DNA of 64,000 bases from Nostoc parmelioides FACHB-3921 (GTDB lineage: Bacteria > Cyanobacteriota > Cyanobacteriia > Cyanobacteriales > Nostocaceae), in assembly GCF_014696625.1 (NCBI RefSeq), contig NZ_JACJQL010000014.1:1-64000 (forward strand), written 5' to 3'. Below are positions 18,492 to 27,496 of the stretch, in pieces. Each line of letters begins with the position of its first letter. Position 1 is the stretch's first letter. Under the pieces are notes generated by a model that saw only the letters and a program-made list of their open reading frames with translations, searched no databases and was not told the DNA's origin. Both the position numbers and the translations under genes were made by a program.

Positions 18492-18830
18492 TTATAAGGT
18501 ATTACTTGAATACTTTTTATCTGAGAGTTCAACTTCAACTCGGTAATTCCCTTCAGGCAAATCTTTGAAATAAAATGTACAATCAGATTGAGTTTGAGTT
18601 TGATTGAAATATTTATCTGATGTTGATTGTACCTCCTTAAATAGTTTCATGATCGCTGAACAAACAGGTTCTTCAACAGTTACTTTCTCTTCTTTTTCGT
18701 TTGTTTTTTTGCTATCTACCGAAACATTTTGAACTACTTGACCAATTACAGACAACCGATGTCGTATCGTACCGCCTTGTTCCCGTGCGATCGCAATCCA
18801 ATCTTGCGGGTTCGGCTTCCAACTTTGCAT
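18492..18830 (-). CDS. CIS-associated small beta-sandwich-like protein
   Basis: 112 residues from ATG 18830, which lies 4 nt after the stop of the DUF4255 gene; a longer frame from 18962 would run inside that gene. Residues 1-30 (PQDWIAIAREQGGTIRHRLS) are followed by a charged linker. The C-terminus (CTFYFKDLPEGNYRVEVEL) has the wording of carboxypeptidase-regulatory or Big-type beta-sandwich modules that end in G-x-Y-x-V. No catalytic motif is present. It may decorate the sheath or cap, but I do not recognise a named family. Confidence 0.65.
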   Translation of the reverse strand: MQSWKPNPQDWIAIAREQGGTIRHRLSVIGQVVQNVSVDSKKTNEKEEKVTVEEPVCSAIMKLFKEVQSTSDKYFNQTQTQSDCTFYFKDLPEGNYRVEVELSDKKYSSNTL

Positions 18831-18834
18831 GGCG

Positions 18835-19494
18835 TTAACCCCTGTCAGAACGTTTAAGGTGAAAATTAGTTTCGGTTTGTGTGACCAATTCAATTTTTTC
18901 TTCTTGCCCAGTTGGTACTGCAATAGTAACTGTATAATTGATAGCTGCTTTGGGCTTGCCACCTGTCGCCTGCCAAAATTCGCCTAAACTTTGCAGCCGA
19001 CTAGGTCGCATTGCTACTGCTCTAATAGGTGGTTCTAGTCCTACTAACTCACCTTCTAAATATTCATTAGGAATGCGGGGATATCGCAGCAAAATTTTTA
19101 AGACTTCGCCCAGTATCTTATGCTCCGTTGCGGCATTAGAGGGTGTAGTCCAACACGTAATCAGGTAAGAACAATCAACTCGTGCCGGAGCACGCCAACG
19201 TACTGCCATAACTGGGTTATCTGGATTACCGTTCTCAGGAATAGAACGTTGTAATGACCAATTATTGCTACGAAGTTCTAAATTTTCTTGAATATCATAG
19301 AGAAATAAATGTATGCCTATACTGCCTTGACCATTATTAGATCCTGGAGCCTCAAAGGAAATTTCCAAGTGCTGACCACCATCAGTATTAGATGTAGGCG
19401 CATTAGACGATGAACTAGAAATTCCTGTCAAAGAGAAATGTTCAAGCTCTTTTTTTAAAAGATTTTCAAGGCTTTTGTCCAAGGCATCAAGCAT
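18835..19494 (-). CDS. CIS tube terminator/cap protein, DUF4255 (Afp16-like)
   Basis: 219 residues. It begins MLDALDKSLENLLKKELEHF, then ISFEAPGSN and IGIHLFLYDIQENLELRSNN, followed by RVDCSYLITCWTTPSN, EHKILGEVLKILLRYPRIPN and FWQATGGKPKAAINYTVTIA. These are the conserved DUF4255 blocks. In Afp and PVC the equivalent protein caps the distal tube and sheath and stops elongation. It is the first gene after a 659-bp non-coding gap, so the structural genes downstream probably form a transcription unit starting here. Confidence 0.92.
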   Translation of the reverse strand: MLDALDKSLENLLKKELEHFSLTGISSSSSNAPTSNTDGGQHLEISFEAPGSNNGQGSIGIHLFLYDIQENLELRSNNWSLQRSIPENGNPDNPVMAVRWRAPARVDCSYLITCWTTPSNAATEHKILGEVLKILLRYPRIPNEYLEGELVGLEPPIRAVAMRPSRLQSLGEFWQATGGKPKAAINYTVTIAVPTGQEEKIELVTQTETNFHLKRSDRG

Positions 19495-20153
19495 AAATGT
19501 TCATCGCTAATTGGTAATACCATTGCCCTCAGGTTATCGATGATCAGTCCTAACGAAACTTACGCCAACGTCATTATTTAGAGAAAGTAACTTTGGGAAC
19601 ATCAACACTAATCAAACTTAGTTAGTAAAAACAATCAATAACTCAATCTGGTAATCATATTTCGTTAGAATAATAAAATATGATTTCCATGTTTAGAAAT
19701 TCTAACTACCAGTTAAAGCCCAGAGAATTAGGCTTTTTTATTTTTTACGTAAATACACTGTTCCTAAGATTTCTGTATTTTTCTCCTTTTTAGTCCAAAA
19801 AACAAGTTAGCTTTACATTTATTTTCATGATTTAGCCTTTCTTGGAAGATGTTTAAAAAGTGACACAGTTAATACCAATTTTCCAAAAGACAGCTATAGG
19901 CGATCGCGCAAAGACTTATACCAATTCTCCAAAATAAACCTACACATAGACGGCAGGGGGCAAGGGAAGAATGATCTGTAGCCAGGATTTAGAGAAATGG
20001 TATTAGAGACAGGGAAGGTGATTAATCTGTGAAGAGATTATAAATAAACAGTATAAAAGTTGATGCTAAAAACCTCACCGTCAGCCCAATCGCTGCAAGC
20101 TAGATGAAAGTCACAAAAGTTTCTGGTGATTGGGTTAGGATACAGCCTATGAT
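19495..20153. promoter_or_regulatory. 659-bp non-coding gap upstream of the CIS structural operon
   Basis: No ORF of note on either strand. It contains a short hairpin near 19718-19738 (AAAGCC...GGCTTT followed by T-rich DNA on the plus strand) and, at 19870-20005, a segment bounded by TAATACCA and its inverse TGGTATTA. The gap separates the ATPase gene from the DUF4255-sheath-tube genes on the same strand, so it is the likely place for the operon promoter. I cannot identify -10/-35 boxes with confidence. Confidence 0.45.
19870..20005. repeat. MITE-like element with TAATACCA terminal inverted repeats
   Basis: The left arm starts TAATACCAATTTTCCAAAA (19870) and the right arm ends AGAGAAATGGTATTA (20005). 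The outer 8 bp are perfect inverted repeats and the next 10 are partly so. An internal copy of the arm (ATACCAATTCTCCAAAAT) lies at about 19919-19936. One HIP1-like site is inside. Such non-coding elements are frequent in Nostocales intergenic DNA. Confidence 0.5.
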
Positions 20154-22259
20154 TTACTGAATATACTGCTGAAATTTTTGCACAGACAATAAGCGTCCCA
20201 TCTTGAGATACTCTTGTTCAGCCGATCGCAGTATATGCAGCATTGTTACCGGACTCTCCTCTGCTGCGGCTAAAAATGCTGCGGCTAAAGCGATATTACG
20301 AATATGCGCTCCCGGAATATCTAGCTCAGCTGCCAAAAGGTCAAGGGCATCCTCATCAATTTGCTTGGGTAAGGTGGCTGGCCAAATTTGTTGCCATATC
20401 TGCCGACGATGCTGATTACTGGGAATGGGAAAATCAACAATAGCTCGCAGCCTACGACTAAAGGCTGTATCTAAATTGCTACGCATATTGGTGGTTAAGA
20501 TAGCTAATCCTTCATAGGATTCCATCTGCTGGAGCAGGTAGCCAATTTCAATATTGGCGTAGCGATCGTGGGCATCCTGAACCTCAGAACGCTTGCCAAA
20601 TAGGGCATCGGCTTCATCAAACAACAGAATAGCATTGGAGCTAGTAGCTGCTGTAAAAATTTTGCTCAAATTCTTTTCCGTTTCGCCAATATATTTGCTG
20701 ACAACCTGAGACAAATCAATTTTGTATAGATCGAGATCCAGGTCATGGGCAATTACATCAGCCGCCATCGTTTTACCCGTACCAGGAGGCCCCGCAAACA
20801 GCACATTGATTCCCTTTCCCAAGGAAAGCTTTTGCTCAAATCCCCAAGTTGCATAAACTTTCTGGCGATACCGGAGTTGATTACAAATATCTTGGAGCTG
20901 CTGCTTCTGTCTGTTGGGTAATACAATATCATCCCAGGTATAGTGGGGGTCAATTTTTGGTGCAAGCGTAGACAAATCATGACCAGCTTGGGCACGGGCA
21001 CCTACAAACAAGTCTTCCACCAGGATAACGGCTCCACTTTCAGAACCAGACCTTCCCATCACTTTTTGGCGGGCGATCGCTACGCTGTTCTCAATTTGGC
21101 TGGGGCTGAAGCGAAATCTATCGGCTAAGGACAGTACATCAACTGGAGTCAGATGATTGTTAGTATTCCTCAGCGCCTGTTGCCAAATACTTTGTCTTTG
21201 GGCAGTGTCTGGTATGGGGATAGGAACGACGATCGCGCCTAGTTTTCCTGTGCTGGCTGGTTGCCAGGATTCTCGTCCGGCAAAGAGAATGGGAGGGCGA
21301 TCGCTCTGGTGATTGGTGAAGAAGGGAGGCAAATTCTGGAGCGATCGCAGCAGTTGGTAGACTTGGTAAGTATCAGCAGTCTGTCCAAGGGTGTCAACCC
21401 CATCAAAGTAGGACAACGCTTGGTGGAAATGGGCTTCTCTCAAGGCAAGTGCAAATATTTGCTGTAGCTCTAGTTTTTGCTCCTGGAGGTATTGCAGCTT
21501 GATTACCAGTAGCGATCGCTTAAGTTCGTGGGCAATGGCAGCAGCCGCTTGTTTGCAGAGATCGGGCGAGCCGTAGAGGTAAAAATTTGGGGCGGGTTGC
21601 AGTTGGGCAGAGTGTAGAGTTTGTTTAATTTCTGAAGCAACTGCCAAATCAGATAAGGCTTGAGTTGGGGAGACAATTTCACCTATGTTGGCAAGGCGGG
21701 GATCGAGGTGGAGTTGTCCCAAACAAAAGCGGACTATTTGATCGTCAACTTTTAGGCTATGGGTTAAAAGGGTAGGCTCAACCGATTTAGGATCGGGAAT
21801 CAGGTGCAGAAGGTGTTGGCGAATCAGGGGAGCATGAGGGGCAAGGGCTGCTCTGAGTGCTAGTTTTGCTTCGGCATTCGGACAGAGCAAATTGAGGACA
21901 AGATCGACGGTGGGGCGTTTTTGGGTGATGTCGTCATGCAGGTAGCCGTAGATTTGCTCGTAGCGGCGATCAAATTCCGGGGCGAGAGCGATGAGGAAAA
22001 TATCGAGTTCAACAGGAGAAAGCTGGAAGCTATCGGCGAAGGCTGGGAGGAGAAGGGAGAAATCGTTTGTTTGAGGTATCCAGAGATGGGGAGAACCAGG
22101 CGGGCGATCGAGCAGATGTTCGACGGTTTCGAGGCTGATGTATAGATGCCCAGTGCCGCTATGAGTAGCCTCGGCTTTGACGAGGGCATCGGCGAGTAGG
22201 TTGTCGAGCCGTAGGAAACAAATGTTCAGTTGATTGGTGATGGAGTTAGCATCTGGCAT
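20154..22259 (-). CDS. CIS AAA+ ATPase (Afp15-like)
   Basis: 701 residues. The N-terminal 200 residues are the all-helical/winged-helix region of this family (LDIFLIALAPEFDRRYEQIY; LALRAALAPHAPLIRQHLL). A degenerate first AAA module follows. The active AAA module holds Walker A (AGPPGTGKTMAADVIA, about residue 488) and Walker B (ILLFDEADALFGKRSE, about 546), a sensor-1 TTNMRSNLDTAFSRRLR stretch and an arginine finger region. In Afp/PVC loci the corresponding ATPase is needed for particle assembly rather than force generation. It is co-oriented with the structural genes but separated from them by the 659-bp gap. Confidence 0.92.
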   Translation of the reverse strand: MPDANSITNQLNICFLRLDNLLADALVKAEATHSGTGHLYISLETVEHLLDRPPGSPHLWIPQTNDFSLLLPAFADSFQLSPVELDIFLIALAPEFDRRYEQIYGYLHDDITQKRPTVDLVLNLLCPNAEAKLALRAALAPHAPLIRQHLLHLIPDPKSVEPTLLTHSLKVDDQIVRFCLGQLHLDPRLANIGEIVSPTQALSDLAVASEIKQTLHSAQLQPAPNFYLYGSPDLCKQAAAAIAHELKRSLLVIKLQYLQEQKLELQQIFALALREAHFHQALSYFDGVDTLGQTADTYQVYQLLRSLQNLPPFFTNHQSDRPPILFAGRESWQPASTGKLGAIVVPIPIPDTAQRQSIWQQALRNTNNHLTPVDVLSLADRFRFSPSQIENSVAIARQKVMGRSGSESGAVILVEDLFVGARAQAGHDLSTLAPKIDPHYTWDDIVLPNRQKQQLQDICNQLRYRQKVYATWGFEQKLSLGKGINVLFAGPPGTGKTMAADVIAHDLDLDLYKIDLSQVVSKYIGETEKNLSKIFTAATSSNAILLFDEADALFGKRSEVQDAHDRYANIEIGYLLQQMESYEGLAILTTNMRSNLDTAFSRRLRAIVDFPIPSNQHRRQIWQQIWPATLPKQIDEDALDLLAAELDIPGAHIRNIALAAAFLAAAEESPVTMLHILRSAEQEYLKMGRLLSVQKFQQYIQ

Positions 22260-22549
22260 GAATTCACTTACCTTTGCTCAATTCCTTGATTCTGTCTCAA
22301 AAAACACTGCTCCTAGCGATCGCATTTCTCATAACCATTAATCATAACGACAATAGTTGACCTGAAAGTCTTATTCACGTGCTTTAAATTTTACAATGGA
22401 TACCCTAGAGTCTTACCGCCATATCATTCAGTTGCTGTCTCTACATGCGATCGCACTGCTGTTGTCGAATCCACAGGTGATTTTTTGAGTAATATATGAA
22501 AAAGGAGCAGAGTTTTTAGGCGATCGCTTCTCCCCCCGTCAGGATTGTC
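22260..22549. other. Intergenic region with several HIP1 palindromes
   Basis: 290 bp between the ATPase start and the TumE-like gene end. GCGATCGC-type palindromes occur near 22316, 22447 and 22520. No ORF with a plausible start, no RNA gene and no clear terminator were seen. It probably carries the ATPase promoter. Confidence 0.4.
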
Positions 22550-22933
22550 TTATCCTAATATTTTTTCAATTTCCTTTAGCACCTCAGCTAAAAAAGGAGC
22601 ATTTGATGTAACAACATTATCCTCACTTCCATCATGTTTATGATGAGGAAAGGTAGTCAGATTTAATTTCCGGTGATGCTCAGTATTGTCATAGCGAAAA
22701 ATTAGGTTATTCTCTGAACTCATATATTGATAACTATACATTTTTCTATTTATGGATATTTCTACATAAACAAATTCTCTTAAATGGAGCAATGAATTAT
22801 CTGGAAATTCGAGTTTTCCTCTGATAAAACCTTCATACATTCCTCTTTTTTCGTGTTCAATATTAAATGATTGAAGTATTTGCGAAGATTCAATTAAAAT
22901 CTGAATCTGCTGAAAATAGTCTTCAATCAACAA
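22550..22933 (-). CDS. Toxin of TumE family (DUF6516)
   Basis: 127 residues from TTG 22933; AGGAG lies 7-8 nt upstream and the start overlaps the stop of the partner gene by 11 nt. The whole length follows the DUF6516 pattern: LIEDYFQQIQILIESSQILQ, then EKRGMYEGFIRGKLEFPDNS, LLHLREFVYVEISI, NNLIFRYDNTEHHRKLNLTT and PHHKHDGSEDNV. The His-rich PHHKH may be part of the active site. TumE proteins are the toxic partner of TumA/TumE pairs. Its position between two CIS genes is unusual (see findings). Confidence 0.8.
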   Translation of the reverse strand: MLIEDYFQQIQILIESSQILQSFNIEHEKRGMYEGFIRGKLEFPDNSLLHLREFVYVEISINRKMYSYQYMSSENNLIFRYDNTEHHRKLNLTTFPHHKHDGSEDNVVTSNAPFLAEVLKEIEKILG

Positions 22934-23213
22934 AATGAATCTCCTCTATTGATTCTTTTGTTTGTTGTAAATGTGCCAACATTCGAGCTTCTCCGATCCA
23001 TTCATCAAAATCAAAACTATGGGATAATTCATCATTATTAAAGCGGGTGATAAATTCCTGTGTTGATAATTGATATTTAGTTTCAAATTCCTGAAGACGT
23101 TCTTCTGTTCTTTTAATGCCTGCCGTCACACTTTGTAATCTTTCTGACAAAGCACTTTGAATAATTCGTCTGAGGGAATCCGGATCTTTTGACTTAAGTT
23201 TGAGTTCAGCCAT
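22923..23213 (-). CDS. Antitoxin-like partner of TumE (TumA-type)
   Basis: 96 residues from ATG 23213 with AAGGA 8 nt upstream. It is helical and charged: DPDSLRRIIQSALSERLQSV, TAGIKRTEERLQEFETKYQL, then FITRFNNDELSHSFDFDEWI and GEARMLAHLQQTKESI. The coiled N-terminal part and the acidic WIGEARM segment are as in proteins that precede DUF6516 genes in cyanobacteria. The 11-nt overlap with the toxin suggests translational coupling. A role in neutralising the toxin is inferred from gene order. Confidence 0.7.
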   Translation of the reverse strand: MAELKLKSKDPDSLRRIIQSALSERLQSVTAGIKRTEERLQEFETKYQLSTQEFITRFNNDELSHSFDFDEWIGEARMLAHLQQTKESIEEIHFVD

Positions 23214-23398
23214 TATCTTTATCCTTGACTGCTATTGTAGAGTTTACGATATATTCTTTGGGATGGAGCAGAATTTTTAAGCGATGGCCCAAAAGTCAAA
23301 GCAATATAATTATGGTGTCGTACTTTCAGTTAATGCACTCTACATGATAGTGATCGCACTTCACAAAATCAGCGATCGCACTGGATATTTAACCGTTT

Positions 23399-25735
23399 TT
23401 ATACAAACGAGCGTAGCTCATACGCTATCATACTCTCTATTCTCTGCTTTACATCTTCTTTCTTGTCCATATATTGATTCTTGATCACCTCTATTACTTC
23501 CTGTGGGGTTCTTGTGCGTGTGTACTTTATGTGGTGCAAGAACAATAGTATGGCGTGCCTTTCGTATATCGAGTCTTTGTACCCTGGATCACTTTCCTGC
23601 AATTTGAGTTCTACTTTATCTTTGTAGATTGTCTGGAAGTCCTGTGGACTCGGCAAGTTCATTTTTTGTATAATTGTTGCCGCATAGAGTGATCCTTGTC
23701 CTGCTTCCTCTAATATCTGCTTCGCCTTTTTCCCTCTGTTTACTCCTTTTGTTCCTTTAATTCTCTTGTAATACGCCTTTATTGAGCGGAATCCTACTTC
23801 TACGATAGATCGTACATTTCCTATTGTTTTTAATACTGCCTCTGCCACTCCGGTTATTCCTCCTGTTGCAATAGTCACTATACGTGATACTCCGCTACTG
23901 AGGAGAGTTAATGTTTTTGCTGTCATGGACAATATTGAACGCAGAATCTTTTTCGATGAGTATCGTAGAGTTTCCGCATATTCCGATGTCATCCCTCCGA
24001 TCTTTACTGCTTCGTCGCTATAAGTTGACTGCTTTCTGAACTCCATACATAGCCTTATCCTGCTAACCAACGAATACAACATTTTGATTCCACGGAGAAG
24101 GTCAACAAATCCTAGAATGTTTGATGCAATGTTCACTATCTCTGGAAGTGGATCTCCGATTCTTTCTACCATCCCCTCTCCCTCTGACTTCAGCCATGCA
24201 CCCACTGCACTTACTGTATCATTGATCCACATTAACCCGGTCCATAACTCCTTACCATACCGTTTCATTTTCTCTATGTTCGTCGGCTTGGTAGATCCAT
24301 ATGTTTCACCGCTTGCCACTACTGGTTTCTCAGCCCGACTTCCTATTACTTCTAAACTTGGTTTCTCTTCTCTATCAATTCCCAGTTCTGGTTCATCATC
24401 GACTACTACAGCCCTAGCTGCCACTAATGGTTTCTCAGCCCGACTTCCTATTATTTCTGAACTTGGTTTCTCTTCTCTATCAATTCCCAATTCTGGTTCA
24501 TCATCATCGACTACTACAGCCTTAGCCGACACCGGAGGTTTAGCTATAGCCGAAACAGGACGTTCATAAACAGCATGTGCGTAGGGCATACTTTTCATAG
24601 TATTTACCTTGCCCTGCCATTGGTAAAACTGCGATAACTCATCTGCGGTTAAATAGCCCTTCAATGCCAACGTCATTGTCTCTGCTTGTCTCCACGTTTT
24701 ATAGTCTTCTCCCCATGCCTTGTTTAATTCTGCTAAACATTCATCTTCGATATACTCTAAATAAGTTCTATATCGTTTGATAGGAATATCGTTGATGACA
24801 TCGTCCCACGTTGCAAACTTGTGCGGCTTATCATCGTCTGCTAGTTGCTTGAGCTTAGACTCGCGGTAAGGATGGATGCTTGCTGTTACCTTCTCTAGCT
24901 CTTTTTCACTAACGGGTTCCTTTGTAGCCCTACCAACGTAAAGAACTCTTTGGATGTAATATGGGGATGATTGCTGCACCACATGAGTCAACTCATGGGC
25001 AATCAACTCTTGCCCTCCCCAACTCCCTGGCTGATACTCCCCCCACTTGAAAAACAAATCCTGCCCCGTCGTAAACGCCCGCGCCCCCACACGACGGTTC
25101 AACGCATCCGCCTGCTCATCCGTATGCACCCGTACCCTACTAAAATCTGCCCCCATCGCCTGCCCTATCTTCGCCTGCAACTCAGTTGCTAAGGGCTGCC
25201 CACCCCCACGGGCACGATTAATCTCGCTCTCAAAATCTGCCGAAACCTCACCGCCTTCAGCCCCCACGCGCTGCACCAGTGGCTTCATTTGCAGCTCATC
25301 GTCTTCCTCCATCGCCTCTCGCTGCAAATACGTCATGGGCTTCATTCGCAGTTCATCTTCTTTCAACCTCCGCTGCACCGCCTGCCCATCTCCTGTAGCA
25401 GCCGCAGGCGAATGTATATGTTCCACCACCGCCGCCGCTATTCGATCCGCCTCTTGCTCATAGCGATCGCCCGCTGCCCCCACTGTTAACTTTGGCTGCA
25501 CCACCAACGGCAATTGTCCCCGTTGATGCGACTTTGGCTTCAGCAACTCCCCCACCGCTCGATTACCGAGTGTCTGTTGCATCTCGGTGGGAATATCGTC
25601 CTGTCCACTTTGCATTACCTGCCACCCTGGAAACAATGCAGACATTCCATCCCGTTCAGCAGTCCGTTCCGTCTGGGTTACGTTGCGCTGCCTATCTTGC
25701 TCCGAGTGTTGCCGAGCCTGCTTTCCTGCTGCCAT
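23399..25735 (-). CDS. CIS effector-like protein with DUF4157 metallopeptidase-like domain
   Basis: 778 residues. Residues 1-100 are basic and disordered, with the CIS-associated phrase QQTLGNRAVGELLK and then DRYEQEADRIAAAVVEHI. Residues about 175-255 are DUF4157: TELQAKIGQAMGADFSRVRV, HTDEQADALNRRVGARAFTT and an HEXXH motif in LIAHELTHVVQQSS (about residue 245). Residues about 395-475 contain a 35-residue duplicate (DEPELGIDREEKP). The C-terminal 250 residues are helical, partly hydrophobic and basic (LSMTAKTLTLLSSGVSRIVT; IATGGITGVAEAVLKTIG). DUF4157 is the domain most associated with CIS cargo, so this is the best candidate effector. The C-terminal toxin-like part matches nothing I can name. 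Confidence 0.85.
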   Translation of the reverse strand: MAAGKQARQHSEQDRQRNVTQTERTAERDGMSALFPGWQVMQSGQDDIPTEMQQTLGNRAVGELLKPKSHQRGQLPLVVQPKLTVGAAGDRYEQEADRIAAAVVEHIHSPAAATGDGQAVQRRLKEDELRMKPMTYLQREAMEEDDELQMKPLVQRVGAEGGEVSADFESEINRARGGGQPLATELQAKIGQAMGADFSRVRVHTDEQADALNRRVGARAFTTGQDLFFKWGEYQPGSWGGQELIAHELTHVVQQSSPYYIQRVLYVGRATKEPVSEKELEKVTASIHPYRESKLKQLADDDKPHKFATWDDVINDIPIKRYRTYLEYIEDECLAELNKAWGEDYKTWRQAETMTLALKGYLTADELSQFYQWQGKVNTMKSMPYAHAVYERPVSAIAKPPVSAKAVVVDDDEPELGIDREEKPSSEIIGSRAEKPLVAARAVVVDDEPELGIDREEKPSLEVIGSRAEKPVVASGETYGSTKPTNIEKMKRYGKELWTGLMWINDTVSAVGAWLKSEGEGMVERIGDPLPEIVNIASNILGFVDLLRGIKMLYSLVSRIRLCMEFRKQSTYSDEAVKIGGMTSEYAETLRYSSKKILRSILSMTAKTLTLLSSGVSRIVTIATGGITGVAEAVLKTIGNVRSIVEVGFRSIKAYYKRIKGTKGVNRGKKAKQILEEAGQGSLYAATIIQKMNLPSPQDFQTIYKDKVELKLQESDPGYKDSIYERHAILLFLHHIKYTRTRTPQEVIEVIKNQYMDKKEDVKQRIESMIAYELRSFV
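24319..24531 (-). repeat. Tandem duplication of about 105 bp in the DUF4157 gene
   Basis: Two adjacent units encode VVVDD(D)EPELGIDREEKPS, then (E/V)IIGSRAEKP and a short Val/Ala linker. They differ at only a few bases, including one extra Asp codon. The acidic-basic linker lies between the DUF4157 domain and the C-terminal domain. Confidence 0.8.
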
Positions 25736-25864
25736 AAGTTTCCCTGCTCCAAGGTAATGGTTGCCAATTCAATCAACGGCACAGTTCTAATCAGCACTTT
25801 ACATCAAAATCAGTGCTGAAAATAGTTAGAACACTGCAAAATTTAACACCAGTCACCCCCAGGC

Positions 25865-27496
25865 TTATTCGGACAGCGACCTCTCTGCTATCTGACTCCG
25901 AATCTCTGCTTTCAACTTAATCCGCAATGCCCGCGCAGGCTGAAACTCCGGCTCCATCTCCAGCAACCGATCCAAAACTGCCAGTGCTTTTTCCCAGTTA
26001 CCCAAATGCAAATAGCACATCGCCACATTATACAGCTTGTGTCCTTCTATCCCCTTCAAACTCAACGACTGCTCAAAATAACTCAACGCCGATTCATACT
26101 CCCCAATCTCAAACAACAGCAGCGCCAACCCATTAGCAATATCCTGCTCCTCACCAATCGGATAATACATCGCCCAAATTTGCTCTACTGCCAACCGCAC
26201 TTCCTCCCCTTCCTCCCTAGTAGCCGACTTCGCCTGCTCCAGTAACCCTGGTAAACAGCCCCAAAAAATATTGGCATCCCAGCCACTCAGCCGCAAGTAT
26301 GCCAGCAGTTGGTTCAGGTTAAAGGCTTTATATCCCCCTTCTACCCCCTTCTTGAGGGCAAAAAAGTCATCCGGGCTACGTTGCTCGATCGCTTCATAAA
26401 ACGCCTGTCGAGTTTCACCATAGTTTTGCGGATGGCTACCCAGCAGGAACCCACAAACACACAAACTGCGATGGCGATGAGCTACCGTCAACGCCTGTCC
26501 CCCCTGGTGCTGCACATACTTTGCCATTGCATGATAGTTAACCATCAACGAAATACAACTTCCGTGACGACTCATCCCCGGCGTACCGCGCCCTTCTAGG
26601 TCAATCTCCCGACAATAGCCCTTATCACCCGTCAACAGCAACATTTGTCCCTTGCTGATGTGGCTCAGTCTTTGCAAAGACCGCAATCCGGCAATGGGAA
26701 ACAGCAGCGAAGTCTGCGTTAATTTCTGCTGGTATTCTGCCAGAACCCGGTTAAATCCAGACTCCTCATAATAGTCTGATGTTATGGCATGGTTTTCGTA
26801 GTCCACAATTAGCCGATCCAACAAATCCGGTGCATCCCAATCTGGCTCAGGTTGGGGAGAAGACAGGGTGATGAGGCGTTCGTAGAGTTGTCCATCTTCC
26901 ACATAAAACACATCCTGGGGCAGACTATCAAACAAATAATTTGTCATGAACACTAGCGGACGCTGCACTGTTTCTGCCGAAATCACTGCTCCGCTTTTGC
27001 TCAAGTGAATTTGGTCATCCCTTACCACATCAAACACCGCCACATCCAAAACACCTTGCTCAAAGAATGGCTGGAGGCGGGGATGGGATAGCCAAAAATC
27101 CCGATTCTGCTTTGCCAAATCGGTGAGAATATATTGAATCGGGATATGTTTGAGCAAGGAGCGATCGCGTAAGGCTAAAAACTGCCGCAAAAAATGATAG
27201 GCAAACCGCCCTGATCCCGCCCCCAACTCAATCAGATACAATGGCTGTGAGAAAGCTTCTTCCCCATCCTGTCGCAGCGTTGCAGCGTAGTCTCTGAGAA
27301 AGCCAAACACAACCTTCCCATAAGCACTAGCCGTGTAGGGATTGCTAGTAATATAGTGGGGCACTGTCCCCGTACTCCAGGCTTTCACTCCCTGGCGATC
27401 AAAGAAATTTCGCTGACGCTGCCACAATAATGAACTGGATAACCTCTGATTCCGTTCCAAAACGAAATTATTTGTCAAGATATCTGGAGAACTCAT
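25865..27496 (-). CDS. SAM-dependent methyltransferase-like protein with C-terminal TPRs
   Basis: 543 residues from ATG 27496; a TTG at 27508 would add four residues. Motif I of class I methyltransferases is clear: YLIELGAGSGRFAYHFL (about residues 90-105), with a long N-terminal cap as in MidA/NDUFAF7-like enzymes and a later VFMTNYLFDSLPQDVFYVED segment. The last 120 residues contain tetratricopeptide-like helices (NGLALLLFEIGEYESALSYF; NVAMCYLHLGNWEKALAVLD). The substrate is unknown. It is the first gene of the minus-strand series, 129 bp upstream of the DUF4157 gene, so it may modify a CIS component or simply be neighbouring cargo. Upstream, the region diverges from the HTH gene. Confidence 0.75.
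   Translation of the reverse strand: MSSPDILTNNFVLERNQRLSSSLLWQRQRNFFDRQGVKAWSTGTVPHYITSNPYTASAYGKVVFGFLRDYAATLRQDGEEAFSQPLYLIELGAGSGRFAYHFLRQFLALRDRSLLKHIPIQYILTDLAKQNRDFWLSHPRLQPFFEQGVLDVAVFDVVRDDQIHLSKSGAVISAETVQRPLVFMTNYLFDSLPQDVFYVEDGQLYERLITLSSPQPEPDWDAPDLLDRLIVDYENHAITSDYYEESGFNRVLAEYQQKLTQTSLLFPIAGLRSLQRLSHISKGQMLLLTGDKGYCREIDLEGRGTPGMSRHGSCISLMVNYHAMAKYVQHQGGQALTVAHRHRSLCVCGFLLGSHPQNYGETRQAFYEAIEQRSPDDFFALKKGVEGGYKAFNLNQLLAYLRLSGWDANIFWGCLPGLLEQAKSATREEGEEVRLAVEQIWAMYYPIGEEQDIANGLALLLFEIGEYESALSYFEQSLSLKGIEGHKLYNVAMCYLHLGNWEKALAVLDRLLEMEPEFQPARALRIKLKAEIRSQIAERSLSE

Noticed and set aside
18831-18962. N-terminal extension of the small CIS protein at 18492
   Set aside because: It would lie inside the DUF4255 gene in another frame; ATG 18830 right after that stop fits better.
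24084-24569. Plus-strand ORF of 161 residues opposite the DUF4157 gene
   Set aside because: It mirrors the low-complexity repeat on the opposite strand, and the minus frame has clear domain content.
2010-25735. The locus as a prophage
   Set aside because: There are sheath, tube and baseplate genes but no capsid, portal, terminase, lysis or integrase gene. DUF4255, DUF4157 and the AAA+ ATPase mark a CIS.
2010-25735. The locus as a type VI secretion system
   Set aside because: No TssJ, TssL or TssM membrane complex and no ClpV. Hub and spike are separate gpD and gpV-like proteins.
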